A DNA stretch of 64,000 bases from NCBI RefSeq assembly GCF_025024155.1, contig NW_026251717.1, positions 558,001 to 622,000 on the forward strand. The letters are read 5' to 3'. Source of the stretch: Gamsiella multidivaricata. Lineage: Eukaryota; Mortierellomycota; Mortierellomycetes; Mortierellales; Mortierellaceae. Position 1 is the stretch's first letter. Every line of letters begins with the position of its first letter. The position numbers and the translations under genes are program-made. A model generated the notes under the pieces. That model was not told the DNA's origin. It did not search any database and saw only the letters and a list, made by a program, of their open reading frames with translations. Shown here one piece after another: positions 22,223 to 34,616 of this stretch.

Positions 22223-23462
22223 TTATGCTGCAGGTTTCTTAAACCAGCCTTGAGCCGCTCCGATGATAAGGATGATGATGACGATGACGACGATGATACC
22301 AAGGACCATCCATTTTTTCTAATTGACCCAAAGAAAATGTTATAGAGACAACGTTAGCTGGGTAAAGTAACAGCATCATTAACCCCCTCTTTAGTGTTCT
22401 GTAGAGACAAAGAAAGACAAAAGCAGCTTTTACCTTCCTCGCCGAGATTGCATGATCGCGGGCGATGCCAACCTCCGCATATCCCTTTTCAATATCAAGT
22501 TCTGCTCGGTTGACCGTGGCCTCGACCTCCTGGAACGTGAGGTCCTGGTCCGAGATCAGATGTTCCAGCTGCTTGTAGAGCTGTGCAAGCTCTACAACAT
22601 TCTCCTGAAGCGCATGCAATTCACGTTGGCGGTCCTGAACAGAGTTCAAAGCCTGCATTGCCTGCTGACCTCTTGCCTGCTGCAATAGCTATGGGTAACA
22701 AAGATATACGGATTGTTGATGTGTGAGCATGTCATGTTCGTGACGTTTTCGTTTTTCCTTTCCTCTCATGGCCTCATCTCTCATACCTGTTGAGAAAAGA
22801 TACCGCCCTGATCCTCATCAACCAATCGCCGAATATCCTCTTCGGTCGCGGCAGGATTAGCAATACGGTACTGCCTGGCCAGTGTCTCCTTTGACTTTTG
22901 TCCATTCTCATACTGCAGATTCTGAAACCGGCTCACGGCGTCCTTAAACTGCTTGCTAAGCGTGGATGTCCTCAATTTGCGCTGGTCATACTCCTCCTTC
23001 GTGCGCACCTTCATGTTAGATTGAGTCAGGGCTGTAGCATAGTAGATTCAGATCGTCATGTTGTAGAGGGAGTCAGTATATAGGATAGCGATCGCTGCAG
23101 CGTTCTAGAACCCAGTTCTCGAGGCCTTACCTCGCAAACGGTCATAGATCTCTGTTGAGAGGCTGTTGGCCGCTCGTGTCTTATCCTCCAGCTGTTTGTT
23201 CGCTATGATTGTAAACATAAAACAGTTGATAACCATTGGTGAGCATGGAAGAGAGTGGCGGTGCAGCAGCAAGACACGACGCATTGACTGCAAGAAAAAA
23301 AATATATACATGTACCTTCTGGGTCTGCTCTGGAGTTCAGGTTCCGGGTAAACAGCTGCTCGACTTCATTGACGCTGGACTGAAACTGCTGGATCTTTGT
23401 CTGGATGACTTCGGTCTAATATCCGCAAAGAGGAAAAGTAAGCGGTCGTGTTAATTGGAAGG

Positions 23463-23493
<31 letters not shown>

Positions 23494-23689
23494 GACCAAG
23501 ACTGGCTCAATAACAGGCAGCACGACAGCCTGGCAAAGAGTGCACAGAAACAGAATTCCCACACAGGAAACAACTTGCCTCTTGAAAGAACTGGCTCAGC
23601 GCATCGCCACGCAGAGGAGCAAGTTCGACAGGGGCTTGATTATTTTTGTTGTCGCTGTTGAGATTAGAGCTTGGATACGGATGCGACAT
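22223..23689 (-). CDS. SSO1: Plasma-membrane syntaxin / Qa t-SNARE (Sso1/Psy1 type)
   Basis: Exons 23689..23579, 23415..23316, 23202..23131, 23031..22787, 22688..22434 and 22318..22223 encode 292 residues. The N-terminal half is the Habc helical bundle (TEVIQTKIQQFQSSVNEVEQ, TEIYDRLRALTQSNMKV, KDAVSRFQNLQYENGQKSKE). The SNARE motif runs from LLQQARGQQAMQALNSVQDR to VNRAELDIEKGYAEVG, with the zero-layer Gln in ELAQLYKQLE. The last exon encodes a membrane anchor rich in Val and Ile (MVLGIIVVIVIIILIIGAAQ) and a short luminal tail. It drives fusion of secretory vesicles with SNAP25- and synaptobrevin-type partners. Intron 1 starts with GC (GCAAGT) instead of GT; the frame across it is unambiguous (SQFFQE|TEVIQT). 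Confidence 0.94.
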
Positions 23690-26154
23690 GGGCTCCGACT
23701 AAGAAGCATTGAAAAGAGCGGGCCGCTGTCGGTGGTCAGTGCACAGGCGAGGGGTTTTTGGATCTCGGGGAGGGCCACTTGTGACGGGATTCATTCCTTT
23801 ACATTGCTGTTAAAGTCATTCAGACGGTCGCGACTCATGGCTGTCAAAGGTGTCTTTTTCTTTTATAATCCAATGGAGAGTGTTATCGTGGGCGGGGGTT
23901 GAAGTAAAATTGCCACCAAAAGAAGACAATGACGTGAACAGGAAGAGGGCACGGAAGTGGAGGAAGAGGAGGAGAGGAGAGTGAAGAAAGAAGCGGAAAG
24001 GAGGAAACGAAGCATGAATGGCTCTCCCACCAGCCTCCCTTTCCTTCGACAGAAGCCTAAAAATACCGCGCCCATCTCTTAAAGGGAGGGAAAGTCCACA
24101 GGTGGGGGGGGGGGTGCCCAAAAGGACAAGAATCTGCAGATGGGCTGTGCTCCAATTTCTGCTGTTGTTGTGGTGGTTGTGGCGATGCTCTCCTTTTTTT
24201 TTTTATTTTTTATTTTTTTTGGTTTAATCAACGCCATGCCATGCTACTCTGCTGTTACAGATACACACCAACGCAAGAAAACACCTAATGTTGTTAAAGC
24301 GCATACACCTTCATGTGTCCATATAGCCTGCTGGCAATGTTCGATATGAATATAACATTTTATGCCTCAACACGACTGTGGCCTCTGTTGTATCAATCGA
24401 GAGGGCGACAAGCTACTAAGGGCGAATGGGGCAATATATTTACTAAGTTCGCCTCTTTATAGCACTGTGAGGGGAGTTTCAAGTGCAAGGTTTGCCGCCT
24501 TTATATGCCGAGGAATTCTTTTGGGTGTTCAGGAGGACATGATATGTTCAAAGACACGGAGAAGAAGAGGAGGAGGAGGAAAAGGGAGGCGGAAAAGGCG
24601 ATAGTTGTTGTGAAGAGCGATCGGGCGGAGGACTGTTGCAATGTTCTCCATGCCGCTGCTGTTAGGATGGAGTACACAAGATGCACAGTACTTTACTCTT
24701 GCTTCGATAAGCTACGTCGCTTCCCGCGTAAGTTTAAATAAATACTTTGCAGTGCAATAGACGGAGCACACTATCTTTCTATTCATCTCACCCAAAGGCA
24801 AATGCCCATGTGAGGATGTGTGGTATAGTCGTGCGGCACTTTTACGCGCCTCACTGCCAGACTGGCCATGTCCACCCCCTTGCAACCGCTTCCCCTTGAT
24901 CCGTCTGGACAATCAGGATGTATGCAGCCAACGCGAGGAGTGCACAGTTAAACAAGCATGTGTTTTTCTCTCTCTCAAGATTCTTGTTTGAGAGCAGAGC
25001 ACAACTGCTCACTCGACTCTTCCCAGCAATTTACCAATTGCAGCCCGGAAATCACCCTCTGTCGATCAGGGTCTGCCTATTCTGCCGTTGCCGTTGCTGT
25101 TGGGAGCGGCCCACGTGGCACTTGTGGTCCCAACGGCTGTATCAAAGCGAAAAGAAGGCCGTTTGGGACGCGAGAGGATGAGTCGTGGAAGCATACGCAA
25201 AAGAGGGAGTGCAGTCTATGCATGTCCTGCATGCATGTTCTGCATTTGTGCATGTTTCTGTGTGCCTGCATGCATTGGAGGGGGAATGGGGGCCACCGTG
25301 TGTTGCATTGTTGCACCAGCCAGCAGGGCGCTGGTCTGTCTCTCCTGGGACGGACTCAGTTCAGCGCAGTGTAAACTAGCTCCCATCTCCCCCTTCATGT
25401 GCAGCCAGTCTGCTGTGAGAAGAAGAAGCGCGGAATCGGCTGATGTCATTGAGCAGCGAGGGAGGGAGTACAGCCAGCCAGGAACATCCAGGCCGAACAC
25501 AAATGAGGAGCAATGGGAAAAGGGGAAAAAGGGGCAGGCACTCAGAAGGAAGGGCGACCATTGCCACTAGCCCACCATCACCATCGCCATCACCATCACC
25601 ACCACCACTACCACCATCACCGCCCAGCAGTCATCCACCATCGCCCATTCCTCATCCCTCTCCTGTCTCCGCTCCCTTCACCCTCCCTCCTCTCCTTCCT
25701 CAGCCCCCCCCCCCCCCCGACACCTTCTTTCTCCCTCCCAGGCCACGTCCCGTCCCCAGCGCGCACCCTCCCCTCGTTTATTAATCGACTCAAACCTAGT
25801 GCTTGCTCTTGCTTCTACTGCTGCTGCTGTTGCTGGACCCACCCTAACCTTCCTTTCCCTCCTCCTCCTCTTCCTCCTTCGAAATCGAATCACCGCCCCT
25901 GTAGTCCAGTGTGCTCTCAATTGTTTTCCCTCGCTCTCCTTCCCTTCGTTTGTATTCCTTCCACACTCCTATCCATCTGCACACATCCACAACGACGAAA
26001 AACCGTTTGTTGTTGTCATATTCCCATTGCTCCCTGCCCTCCCTCCTTCTCTCCCTCCCAGTTGATTTCGCCCGCACAACCACAACCACCACAACAACAA
26101 CAACAGCAACAACACCTCGATTGATAGCGTCAGTGTGCGCTAAAGGAACGACAA
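23690..26154. promoter_or_regulatory. Long divergent intergenic region, syntaxin / kinase
   Basis: 2.5 kb between divergent start codons with no recognised gene. Features: a G run at 24106-24114, a CA(C/T) microsatellite at about 25568-25625, a C run at 25706-25718, and a CT-rich stretch from 25650 to 26070 that probably forms the promoter and leader of the kinase gene, ending in CAA/CAC repeats at about 26075-26115. Confidence 0.45.
25568..25625. repeat. CAC/CAT trinucleotide microsatellite
   Basis: Runs of caccat/cac units upstream of the kinase gene. Apparent His-rich frames across it are compositional. Confidence 0.65.
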
Positions 26155-29100
26155 ATGATGCAGCGTCAGCGGCGTCCAAGTCAACAGCATTCGTTGAGCG
26201 GCGGTGATGGCCATGCCCAGCTCTCGGTGCCCTGGTTCAACCAGCCAGACATGCGTGCGGCCCGGCGAGCGTCTTCGAGCGCCCTCTCCAACAACTCGAC
26301 CACCGATCTTGAGGAGAGCGTGTCCGACCAGGACTCGCTCCACGACGCCTCGTCTTCGCAATCGCTCAGCAACCAAAGCTCTCGGACCGCTTCCCCAGGC
26401 CCAACTACGCCTTCAGGCACGCCCCTGCCATCTCAAAAGAAGGGCAAGACCTCTGGCCTGCGACTCAGCCTGAAGAGTTTGCGCGCACCAAGGTCTCAGT
26501 CCCAACTGGACCATGGACACCCTGGCGACGGACACCACCACCGGATATCCACTGAGGCCTCACCCAGATCGGCTATGGACAGGCGACTCTCCCTGGATCA
26601 GCAATCCTTCGAGAGTCATCCCTCGTTCGAGAACATCAACTTACGACAGAGGGAGTCGCCTCTCTCAGCCCTGCAGTTCTCGACTTCGGCACCAAAGCCG
26701 TCTTCACGCTTTTCCTTCATCCACTCGCCCATCCCAATGTCTCCATCCTCAAACCGTCCCTTTCACCAACGGTGTAACACCACTCCAATGCAATCTCCCG
26801 CACCCTCCAGTTACGGCACATCGCCGGGACGGTCAATGACCTCCCCCTCGCTGCAGCCCGTCAAGGAGACCCACACGATGATGAAGGATTATGATCCCAT
26901 GACTGGAAACAAGATGATCAACAAATACATGGTGGTGCGGGAACTGGGCAGAGGCGTGCATGGGAAGGTGAAACTATGTCGCGATACTATTACAAATGAG
27001 TTCTGTGTAAGTTCCCTTTATTGATTTGTCCAATGTTGGTATCACAGACTGCGAAGGGAAAAAAAAAATATCCTCGAACGCGCATACAACATGAACTTGT
27101 GTTTACTGTGGTGGTTATGTTTGGACCCCCTGAGCGTGTTCTACATGTTTGGAGACTAACGCAGAGTGGTTTGACACGCTTTGGAAAACGGATCCCGCAT
27201 CCGTTATCTTAGGCCATCAAGATTGTCGACAAAACCACCCGTAGGCGTCTTGGACGCTCACAGATCTCGAACGAGCAGAAAATCCGGCGAGAGATTGCCA
27301 TTATGAAAAAGTGTATTCATCCTAATGTTGTCCGGCTCATCGAGGTGATTGACGACCCTACTGCTCGAAAGATATATCTCGGTAAGTTTTCTCTCTCTCT
27401 CTCTTTTTTTTTTTTTTTGCGCTCGAGACTTTGAATGTACCCGCGACTAATACACGGCCTAAACCTAGTTCTCGAGTACATGGAAGGTGGCGAAGTGCGA
27501 TGGAAGGACTCGGAGGACAAGCCAATCTTGTCGCTGCCGGATGCACGTTCGATATTCCGTGACATTGTATTGGGCTTGGAGTATCGTAAGTCTTCCCGGC
27601 GAGCTGATGTAGATGAATCCGGAAGGGATATATAGGGGGTGCCGGCATTCATCTTCATGTCTTTCTCTCGTCTTCTCTTGCTTGATTGTTATGCGCTCGA
27701 TCTTATAGTTCATATGCAAGGCATCATCCACAGGGACATCAAACCAGCCAATTTGCTGTTATCAGTAGAGGGTACCGTTAAGATTTCGGATTTCGGAGTC
27801 TCTCACTTCAGCGAAAAGAATTCATTGGAGCGCGATCTCGAGAGCTCGCCCATTGTCCACAAGGGCTTCCACATCCCTGCGGCCAGTCAACCCGCAGCGC
27901 ATGCCTCATTGCCGTCCCCTGTATCTTCTTCGTTCCCGAATAAGAACCCTTCGCCAATGAGCGGTGGTCAGCACACGGAGCACGTATCGCCCTATCAGCA
28001 GAAACGCCTTTCGACTATTACTCAGCAGCAACAGTGGGGTGACGATCTGGAGCTCGCCAAAACAGCCGGAAGCCCTGCATTTTTCGCGCCAGAGCTTTGT
28101 CACGTCAGTAAGGACCATTAACAATCTGGCTTTATTGATGTTCAAGGACTTGCTGCATGCATCAAGTCCTGTAGGTACTGACAAACATACTTCTTTGTTC
28201 TAATAGGCGAATATTCATCTGCACTTTCATCAGCAGTGCCATCAGCACCTCAGACGTCATTCGCCCAATCTTCCTCGCTTCCTCGGACACATCCATCATC
28301 GTCGACCGGAGCGCTAAATGTCTATACTGGACATGGCGGGCCACGACCGCCGATTACCAAGGCGATCGATGTATGGGCGCTCGGTGTGACTCTCTACTGT
28401 TTCGTGTATGGGCGCTGTCCGTTCATTGCCGATACGGAATTTGAACTCTTCAATATCATCCCAAGGAGACAACCCAATTTCCCTGACAGCGTTCCAGGCC
28501 GAGAGGCCGTAGATCCAGAATTGAAGGATCTGCTCTCTCGTCTGTTGGAGAAGGATGTTTATAAGCGGATTACGCTCAAGGAAATCAAGGTAAGGGGCGA
28601 ACTTAGATACGGGGTCTCAGCATTCGAGCACTTGGGGGACGATCGGCAAGTTCGGGCGCAAGATTAATAATCACGAAAAACTTTTTTTTTTATTGCGCTA
28701 CCCACAGGAACATGCCTGGGTTACAGAGGATCTTGACGACCCTGTTAGATGGAGGATCGAGACTGATTCGAGCAACTACCAGCGGGTGCATGTCACAGAA
28801 GAAGAGGTGAAGGGCGCTGTGACGATCATAGACAAGATCAAGAATCGGATCCGTAAGCTGTCCGTATCGCTCAGCAATTTCACGATGAACCGTCGACGCA
28901 GCCGATCCATCTCTTCAGCCTCGCAATACGCCCTAGGTAAAGAAAAATGAGATCTCAAGACAAAAGAATGAGACCAAAAAAAAAGAGTATTATGTACTGT
29001 AGACGTGAGACAATGAATTTAACGCTGAAGGTGGGTTTTTTCTTTCTTTCATGATAGATTCTCCGACAACGGCGACAACGACAGAACACGGGCCAATTCC

Positions 29101-29215
29101 CATCATTCGACCACCCAACCCTTCTGGCCCGTACTGGTCTTCTTCATACACACAACCACAACCGCATTGGGCGGCGGCCAACGCACACACACAGCCACAA
29201 ACTCCAACGCACTAA
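26155..29215 (+). CDS. CaMKK/SAK1/Ssp1-type serine-threonine kinase
   Basis: Seven exons (26155..27006, 27213..27381, 27469..27585, 27709..28107, 28207..28589, 28708..28936, 29058..29215) encode 768 residues. The first 250 residues are disordered and Ser/Pro-rich. The kinase domain starts near residue 259 ([20 protein letters not shown]). Catalytic landmarks: K287 in AIKIVDK, HRD at 387-389 ([12 protein letters not shown]), DFG at 407-409, and [11 protein letters not shown] at 499-509. The glycine loop, HRDIKPAN and [18 protein letters not shown] are typical of calmodulin-dependent kinase kinases and the yeast SNF1-activating kinases, so it probably phosphorylates AMPK/SNF1 or CaMK. About 90 residues separate DFG from GSPAFF, where about 25-30 is usual: a long insertion in the activation loop. 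The ATG at 26155 is chosen, but 26158 is also possible. Confidence 0.9.
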
Positions 29216-30275
29216 ACAAAAAAAAATACTAATGAATTCATGCAAACTAATAACAGAAACGATAGATATGACAAAAAATAAATAATTCACGCGAGAACGC
29301 TTTAATGACCAATAAAAAAACCCCCTTCATTTTTGACATTAAAGTATATCGATGCTTTTTTATGCGCAAGTAAATCCGCCATAAGACCAAAAACAGGGGG
29401 GAGGAAGGACAATTCGAGACAGCTAAAAGAGGTCAGTGCATGCAGGAACGATGTGAAATCTCGCGCCTTACTTAGGCTGAGTGCAATCCATCCATGACCT
29501 TAGTGACCTTGACAGAGTACGCAGTGCTCAGACGATCCTTTGCCAATGGTCCTTAATAATGAAGACAAGTAAGGATAAGGCGAGACTTGGATTCGATTAG
29601 GAGGATGGAAGACTGCGTGTTGGGCATTCGAACAAGAGTATATAGGGTTCGCTTTTACACCCATAGCTTCGGAAAAAAAAGAAAGCTGCTTTTTCTGTCA
29701 GTGAGAATAAGAAGGCAGGTCTTTTGAACAGGATTGGGTTATCGTGAATAGAAATATGAGAGAGAATAACTGAGGTGGCAAAGACAGAACGAGCCAGACG
29801 AAAAGCTATAGAGAAGCTCCGATCAATCTGACGCGTGGCTCACTGTGTCACCGGTATAGCGACCACCATACTCACTCGCCGCATTTTCTTTTTTCTTTTT
29901 TTTCTTTTTCTTTTTTTTATCCAGTAGCCATGGTGTCCGGTACATAGATAGTTCTTGACGACCCGCTTGATCGCAGGCAAAGGGCTCGGGCGACACGGCG
30001 CCGGCCCCTGTTTACCAACTGTTTACGCCTGCTTCGAATCGCGACCCGAAGTTGCCGTGACGCGCTTTTTCCACGGGTTATGTTCGGGTCGCTTCTCACT
30101 CTAAGGAAGAGCATTTTCCATTTTCCATTTTTTTTTTGAACCCGTATAAAAAGTTGAGGTCCTTTTTGATCTTTTTTCTCTCGCTTGTTTCTTTCAAAAT
30201 TACACACCATTCCATCGTCTTTTATTCTTCTCGGACTGCCGCCAATCTCTCCTCTGCAGCATAAACAAAACCAGT
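29216..30275. other. Intergenic region, kinase / HSDL2
   Basis: About 1.06 kb. The first part includes the kinase 3' end (AATAAATAAT near 29278). No gene is recognised. The right end carries the promoter of the HSDL2-like gene. Confidence 0.45.
30145..30151 (+). promoter_or_regulatory. TATA box of the HSDL2-like gene
   Basis: TATAAAA, about 130 bases upstream of the ATG at 30276. Confidence 0.45.
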
Positions 30276-31701
30276 ATGTCTCTTCAAGGTAATGATTCTT
30301 TCTCACGGTAATCTTTGGATGCTCTTGACGCACGAAAAGACCTTTTTTTTTTTTGCTGACAAATAGCGTTATGATCCATCTCAAAAAAAAAAAAAAAACT
30401 GTTCAGGAAAGACGCTTTTCATCTCTGGAGCCAGCAGAGGCATCGGTCTGGCGATCGCATTGCGTGCGGCTAGGGAAAAGGCCAACATTGCCATCGCCGC
30501 CAAGACCGCTACACCCCATCCCACTGTAAGTTAGGATGCGGTTGGCACCAGAGCTCTAGTCTATCTGGCACATCTGCGGAGATTCTGATCCTTAGCTCGG
30601 CCTTAACCTGAATAGCTCCCAGGAACGATCTACACTGCTGCAGAGGAGATTGAGAAGGCTGGTGGCAAAGGTAGGAGGAGACATGTCAGTTGGATCGTGT
30701 TCCATAGCAAATTTATCACAGGGTGAATGGCCGGCCGATGTTAACATAAGATGTACCTTTTCCCACTTGCTCGTTTTTGGATCGACATAGCTTTCCCAAT
30801 TGTTTGCGACATTCGCGAGGAAGACCAGGTCCAGGACGCCATTGAGCAAACTGCGAAGAAGTTTGGCGGTATCGATATTTTGGTAAGAGTGTTGAGGAGC
30901 GTGCGTATTTTTATTTTGACTAGCGAATGTAAGAAACAGAGAGGATTCAAACTGAAACTTGTATCTATCGCCTTTGCGATTCATAGGTGAACAATGGTAG
31001 GTCTATGCTTCCGCGAAGAACGCGTTCTTCTTCTTTTTCTTCTTTGCTGCGGTAGTGTAGCTGATCGAAAACGCTTCCCGTCGCCTTGCATCGTTTTCTT
31101 CCTCTCCCTCCTTCCCACTCTAGCATCCGCCATCAGCTTGACCGATTCCCAGGCGACGACGATGAAGAAGTATGACTTGATGCACCATATCAATGGCCGC
31201 GGCACTTTCATGGTTTCGAAATACGCGATCCCACATCTGATCAAATCCAACAAGAACCCGCACATCCTCAACTTATCGCCACCTTTGTCGATGAAGGAGC
31301 AATGGTTCAAGAACAACGTGGCCTATACCATGTCCAAAATGAACATGTCGATGTGCGTGCTCGGACTGGCGGGTGAATTGCGCCGACACAAGATCGGTGT
31401 CAACGCATTGTGGCCTCTCACACTGATCGGGACCTCGGCACTCAAACTGGTCGGCGATACCTCCAAGATGTCGATGCGCTCGCCAGAGATCATGGCAGAT
31501 GCTGCCTATGAGGTGTTCTTGAAGGACGGAGCCAAGTTCTCGGGCAACTTTTTGATCGACGAGCTGTTCCTGAGACAGGAGGGATACACAGACATGGACC
31601 AGTATGCGCCTGGCGTCAGAAAGTTCACCCCCGATTTTTTCATCCCGGACGAGACGCTCAAGGAGATTGAGGAGCTTAGGACAAAGCAGGGTTGGAACTG
31701 A
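30276..31701 (+). CDS. HSDL2: Short-chain dehydrogenase, HSDL2-like
   Basis: Six exons (30276..30288, 30407..30525, 30616..30670, 30791..30882, 30987..30996, 31124..31701) encode 288 residues. It is a classical SDR fold: cofactor loop GASRGIG at residues 12-18, the motif NNAS at 95-98, and the catalytic pair Y164 and K168 in AYTMSKMNMSM. IYTAAEEIEKAGGKAFPIVCD and the C-terminal NFLIDELFLRQEGY are typical of hydroxysteroid-dehydrogenase-like protein 2, a peroxisomal/mitochondrial lipid oxidoreductase whose substrate is not firmly known. The SCP2 domain of animal HSDL2 is absent and the protein ends KQGWN without a peroxisomal signal. The fifth exon is only 10 nt, between two normal GT..AG introns, and is required to keep VNN|AS in frame. 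Confidence 0.9.
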
Positions 31702-32029
31702 GAAGAGGTCTGAACAAATAGAAGAAAAAAAAAAGGCGATCGTGTGTGAGAACAGCGCTTTCTTGCCGTGCCTGCGGTGCACAAAGACAGGTCAGGTTGG
31801 TTAGAGAATGCAAGAAAATAAACACTTTCCAACGTCGTACGCGAAAGATAAAAGAAAGTGCGTCACCATCAGGTGGTTCAGCCCTTGCCCATGCGGACTC
31901 CCTCTTCTTTCTTTTCCTCACGCTCCCATTCTTCGCCTTTTCTCCCCCTCTCTTGCACGCCCCCTTCTCACCTCGCTATATCCTCTTAATACCTTCCAAA
32001 CGGTCGATACACCTGCATATATATATATC

Positions 32030-33522
32030 ATGGCTGCTGATTTGAAAGGTGCGTCTCAACGCCGCTGCTTTGCCTCCCCTGTGAGCCAACGGAGCCAAGC
32101 AGAGAAAAAGCGACCAGTCGACATATATACGACCAAAACAAAGCGCGCTGAAGAACGATCGCATTGCAAGGGCACTATGGCCAGAAACATGGGGCATGCA
32201 AGAATCCCAGCCAAATTCTGGGATCGTCCTTAGTGTTCAGCAGGAATGGCGGCCATGGAGTTTTCAACGACGTTTATTGAAATGAAAGAGGAATGACGAC
32301 CCTCTGGCAACAAGGACAGTTTGAATACCCGCCTACAAACAGGACGCAAAGGCGGGAGGGGAATGTCCCCCCTCAACTGAATGCCATGAGGCATTGTGAC
32401 AATGGCATAAGCGACTTATCTAACCAGCGTGTCTTTCCTCCTTCCTTTTTTTCTCTCTCTCTTAGTGTAAGAAACCTGAGCACTGGAGGGTGTCAACGAT
32501 GACTTCATACGGGACCTGAAGCGTGTGCTATTATGGAACGAAGACGAGCGACTACTATGATCCTGGAACGTTGGCGCTCTGGATGCTGGTGCCGATAGTC
32601 AAAACTGGGAACATTGGACGTACAGATTACGAACGGGACCATGTCACATTCTCTCACTGTCCTTTCATTCTTCTTACTCACCAACGACTATTCACTCTCA
32701 TGCGTATAGCGTCATTGGCCTAGCCTTTGTTCTCGCCCTGGGATTCTTGCTGGTCATCATGTCCTGTGCGCTTTACAAGTAAGCTACTACAGAGGAAGAG
32801 CGAATGCCAGTATTAAGTTGCCTATTGGGTTCGTACGACTGTCGCTTCTCCATAAGAAACTAACACCCGATACTTATTTTTCCTCCGTTCCTCCTACTCA
32901 TCTTAGCAACTGGTGGCCCTTGTTTGTCGGTAAGTGACACTCAACAGGCGATATGGCCGTGGCATGCTGAGCATTTGTTTTGGATTAAAAGAGCAGATCC
33001 TAACCGAACCATTGATTATCCTTGCGTTTGCAATCCAGTGGCGACATACGTCTTGGCACCATTGCCGAACGCCATATTCGGACGGTGCGCAGGTCACGAC
33101 GACCTGACATCAGATTACCAAGGGGGACTTGCTGATGCAGGATATTTTTTGACGGGCTTGATGATCACCACAGGATTCTGTTTGCCTATGGTGTTTGCTC
33201 ACGCTGGCGTGGTAGGTCCTTTTTGCTTTTTTTTTTTGTGGTGCCTACGATTGACTGTTATAAAAGCAGAAATAAAGGCTAATGTGTCCTTGCTTTATTT
33301 GTGTCCCTAGATTACTATTCCAGCAATGATTATGAGTATCTCGGGAGGCCTTTTGATTTATGGCACGCGTAAGTATTGTCACATTGCAGATGTCGCGCCG
33401 CTGACTCTTATGATCATCAACAACACTGTTCGTGCCACCTCCACTGACGCTAACGTGTTGAATTTGCTTGCTATATAGTCATTTCGTATTCGCGCTTCTT
33501 TGCGGAGGAGGAGGACTTTTAA
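32030..33522 (+). CDS. VPS55: VPS55/LEPROT-family endosomal membrane protein
   Basis: Exons 2-6 are clear (32710..32778, 32907..32929, 33039..33211, 33311..33368, 33479..33522). Exon 1 begins at ATG 32030 and probably ends at 32052, which gives 129 residues. Four hydrophobic segments are visible: VIGLAFVLALGFLLVIMSCA, WWPLFVVATYVLAPLPNAIF, GYFLTGLMITTGFCLPMVFA and ITIPAMIMSISGGLLIYGT. APLPNAIFGRC and YFLTG...TGFCLP are hallmark VPS55 motifs. It ends in an acidic FFAEEEDF tail. VPS55 works with VPS68 in late-endosome to vacuole sorting. The exon 1 donor is uncertain: the best-looking site (32049, GTGCGT) is in the wrong phase, while GTCTCA at 32053 keeps the frame but is weak. The first intron is about 657 nt. 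Confidence 0.85.
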
Positions 33523-33552
33523 GTGGCAGATTCGTCGTAGAAACCAGTAGTC

Positions 33553-33597
33553 CATTTTGTAATTCGCAGCAGCAGCAACAGCAGCAGCAACAGCAGA
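33553..33597. repeat. CAG/CAA microsatellite in the VPS55 3' UTR
   Basis: cagcagcagcaacagcag-type repeat, about 35 bases after the VPS55 stop codon. Apparent Cys- or Leu-rich frames across it are spurious. Confidence 0.7.
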
Positions 33598-33917
33598 GAT
33601 GCTTTGTCGATATATATAATCTTGTAAATTCGATTTGACTTTTCCGCTCCAATCTGCCGCATTTCATATCCTTGACAGAGCCATCCAAACGGCACTGAGG
33701 TATTCAATTAGCTTTCTTCCGCTGATGATCGTGCCGTCCCTTCGTTTTTATCCATTCGATCTGACAGGGAACCAAAAAATCGCCATCATCATATCCCTGA
33801 AAAGATCGTGTCATGTACTTTATTGGAATCGTGTCCTTGGCGTTGCTATGATGATGACGTGACTCAATCCGAACTTCCTAGAGCCCCCAGTATCTGTCCC
33901 TTGCCTTGTCACTCTTC

Positions 33918-34616
33918 CTATCTGCGCTTATTCTTCTTTGCCTTGCCACCGCCTCCTTGTTGAATTGATGGGCTGGATATCGTTGCTGAAACTGCTGCCT
34001 GTGCTGGTCCTGGTGCTGAAACCGTTGAGGATGATGATGGTGCGGCAGTAGCAGCAGGGGCTGAGTTTTCTGTCACCGGTGCTGGGATCCTGTTGTGCAT
34101 CTTGGCCATCAATGAACGGTTGAGACGCTCAAACTTGTTGAGGTCCTGCATCTGATCGGTCTTGTATTTGAGACACTTTTAGTTAGGGCAGCAAACAAAG
34201 TTGAAGGATACGGAATTGATGATGGGGTTTATCGATAGCGACCAAGCAAGTAGGCAATAAAAGAAAAGAAAAAAAGAAAAAAGAAAAGACGCGGTTAGCA
34301 GTGGACAAGTCGAAAAGAACGCATACTATCCGTGTTGAGAGTGAGATGTTCCTTACTGTGCGATCATCCGTCACTTTGAGAACCAGTTTTCCTTCGACGT
34401 GGCGATATTTTGCAACATAGCGTGTCTAGAGCCAAGGAAGTGCGGGTAAAGGTCGATAGATAGGTTACTCTCTGGTTCATCCGGGGATAGCAGTCGAAGC
34501 TCTGGTCATCGTTCGATTCCTGGACGCGTGCAAGTCATCCTTACTGTGTTGGGGGACAGCAAGTACAGCTCCTCTGCCGCCTTCTGGAATTCGTCCCACT
34601 GCAAGATGTTGACCAT
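33918..34616 (-). CDS. SRP9: Signal recognition particle subunit SRP9
   Basis: Exons 34616..34545, 34425..34357 and 34175..33918 encode 132 residues. The N-terminal 75 residues are an SRP9-type Alu-domain protein: MVNILQWDEFQKAAEELYLL, then TRYVAKYRHVEGKLVLKVTD and CLKYKTDQMQDLNKFERLN. A low-complexity Ala/Ser/Pro linker and a basic tail (GGGGKAKKNKRR) follow, longer than the about 86-residue animal SRP9 and comparable to the extended fungal SRP21 forms. With SRP14 it binds the 7SL RNA Alu domain and slows elongation during ER targeting. It is divergent from RPS14 (about 265 bases between start codons) and convergent with VPS55. Confidence 0.9.

Noticed and set aside
25513..26124. His/Pro/Ser-rich frames upstream of the kinase gene
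   Set aside because: Several overlapping frames are open only because of the CAC/CCT-rich microsatellites. No starts, domains or codon bias support them.
28590..28707. Read-through of kinase intron 5 as coding sequence
   Set aside because: It starts with a good GTAAGG donor, ends with CCCACAG, and the frame resumes at EHAWV, a conserved kinase C-lobe end.
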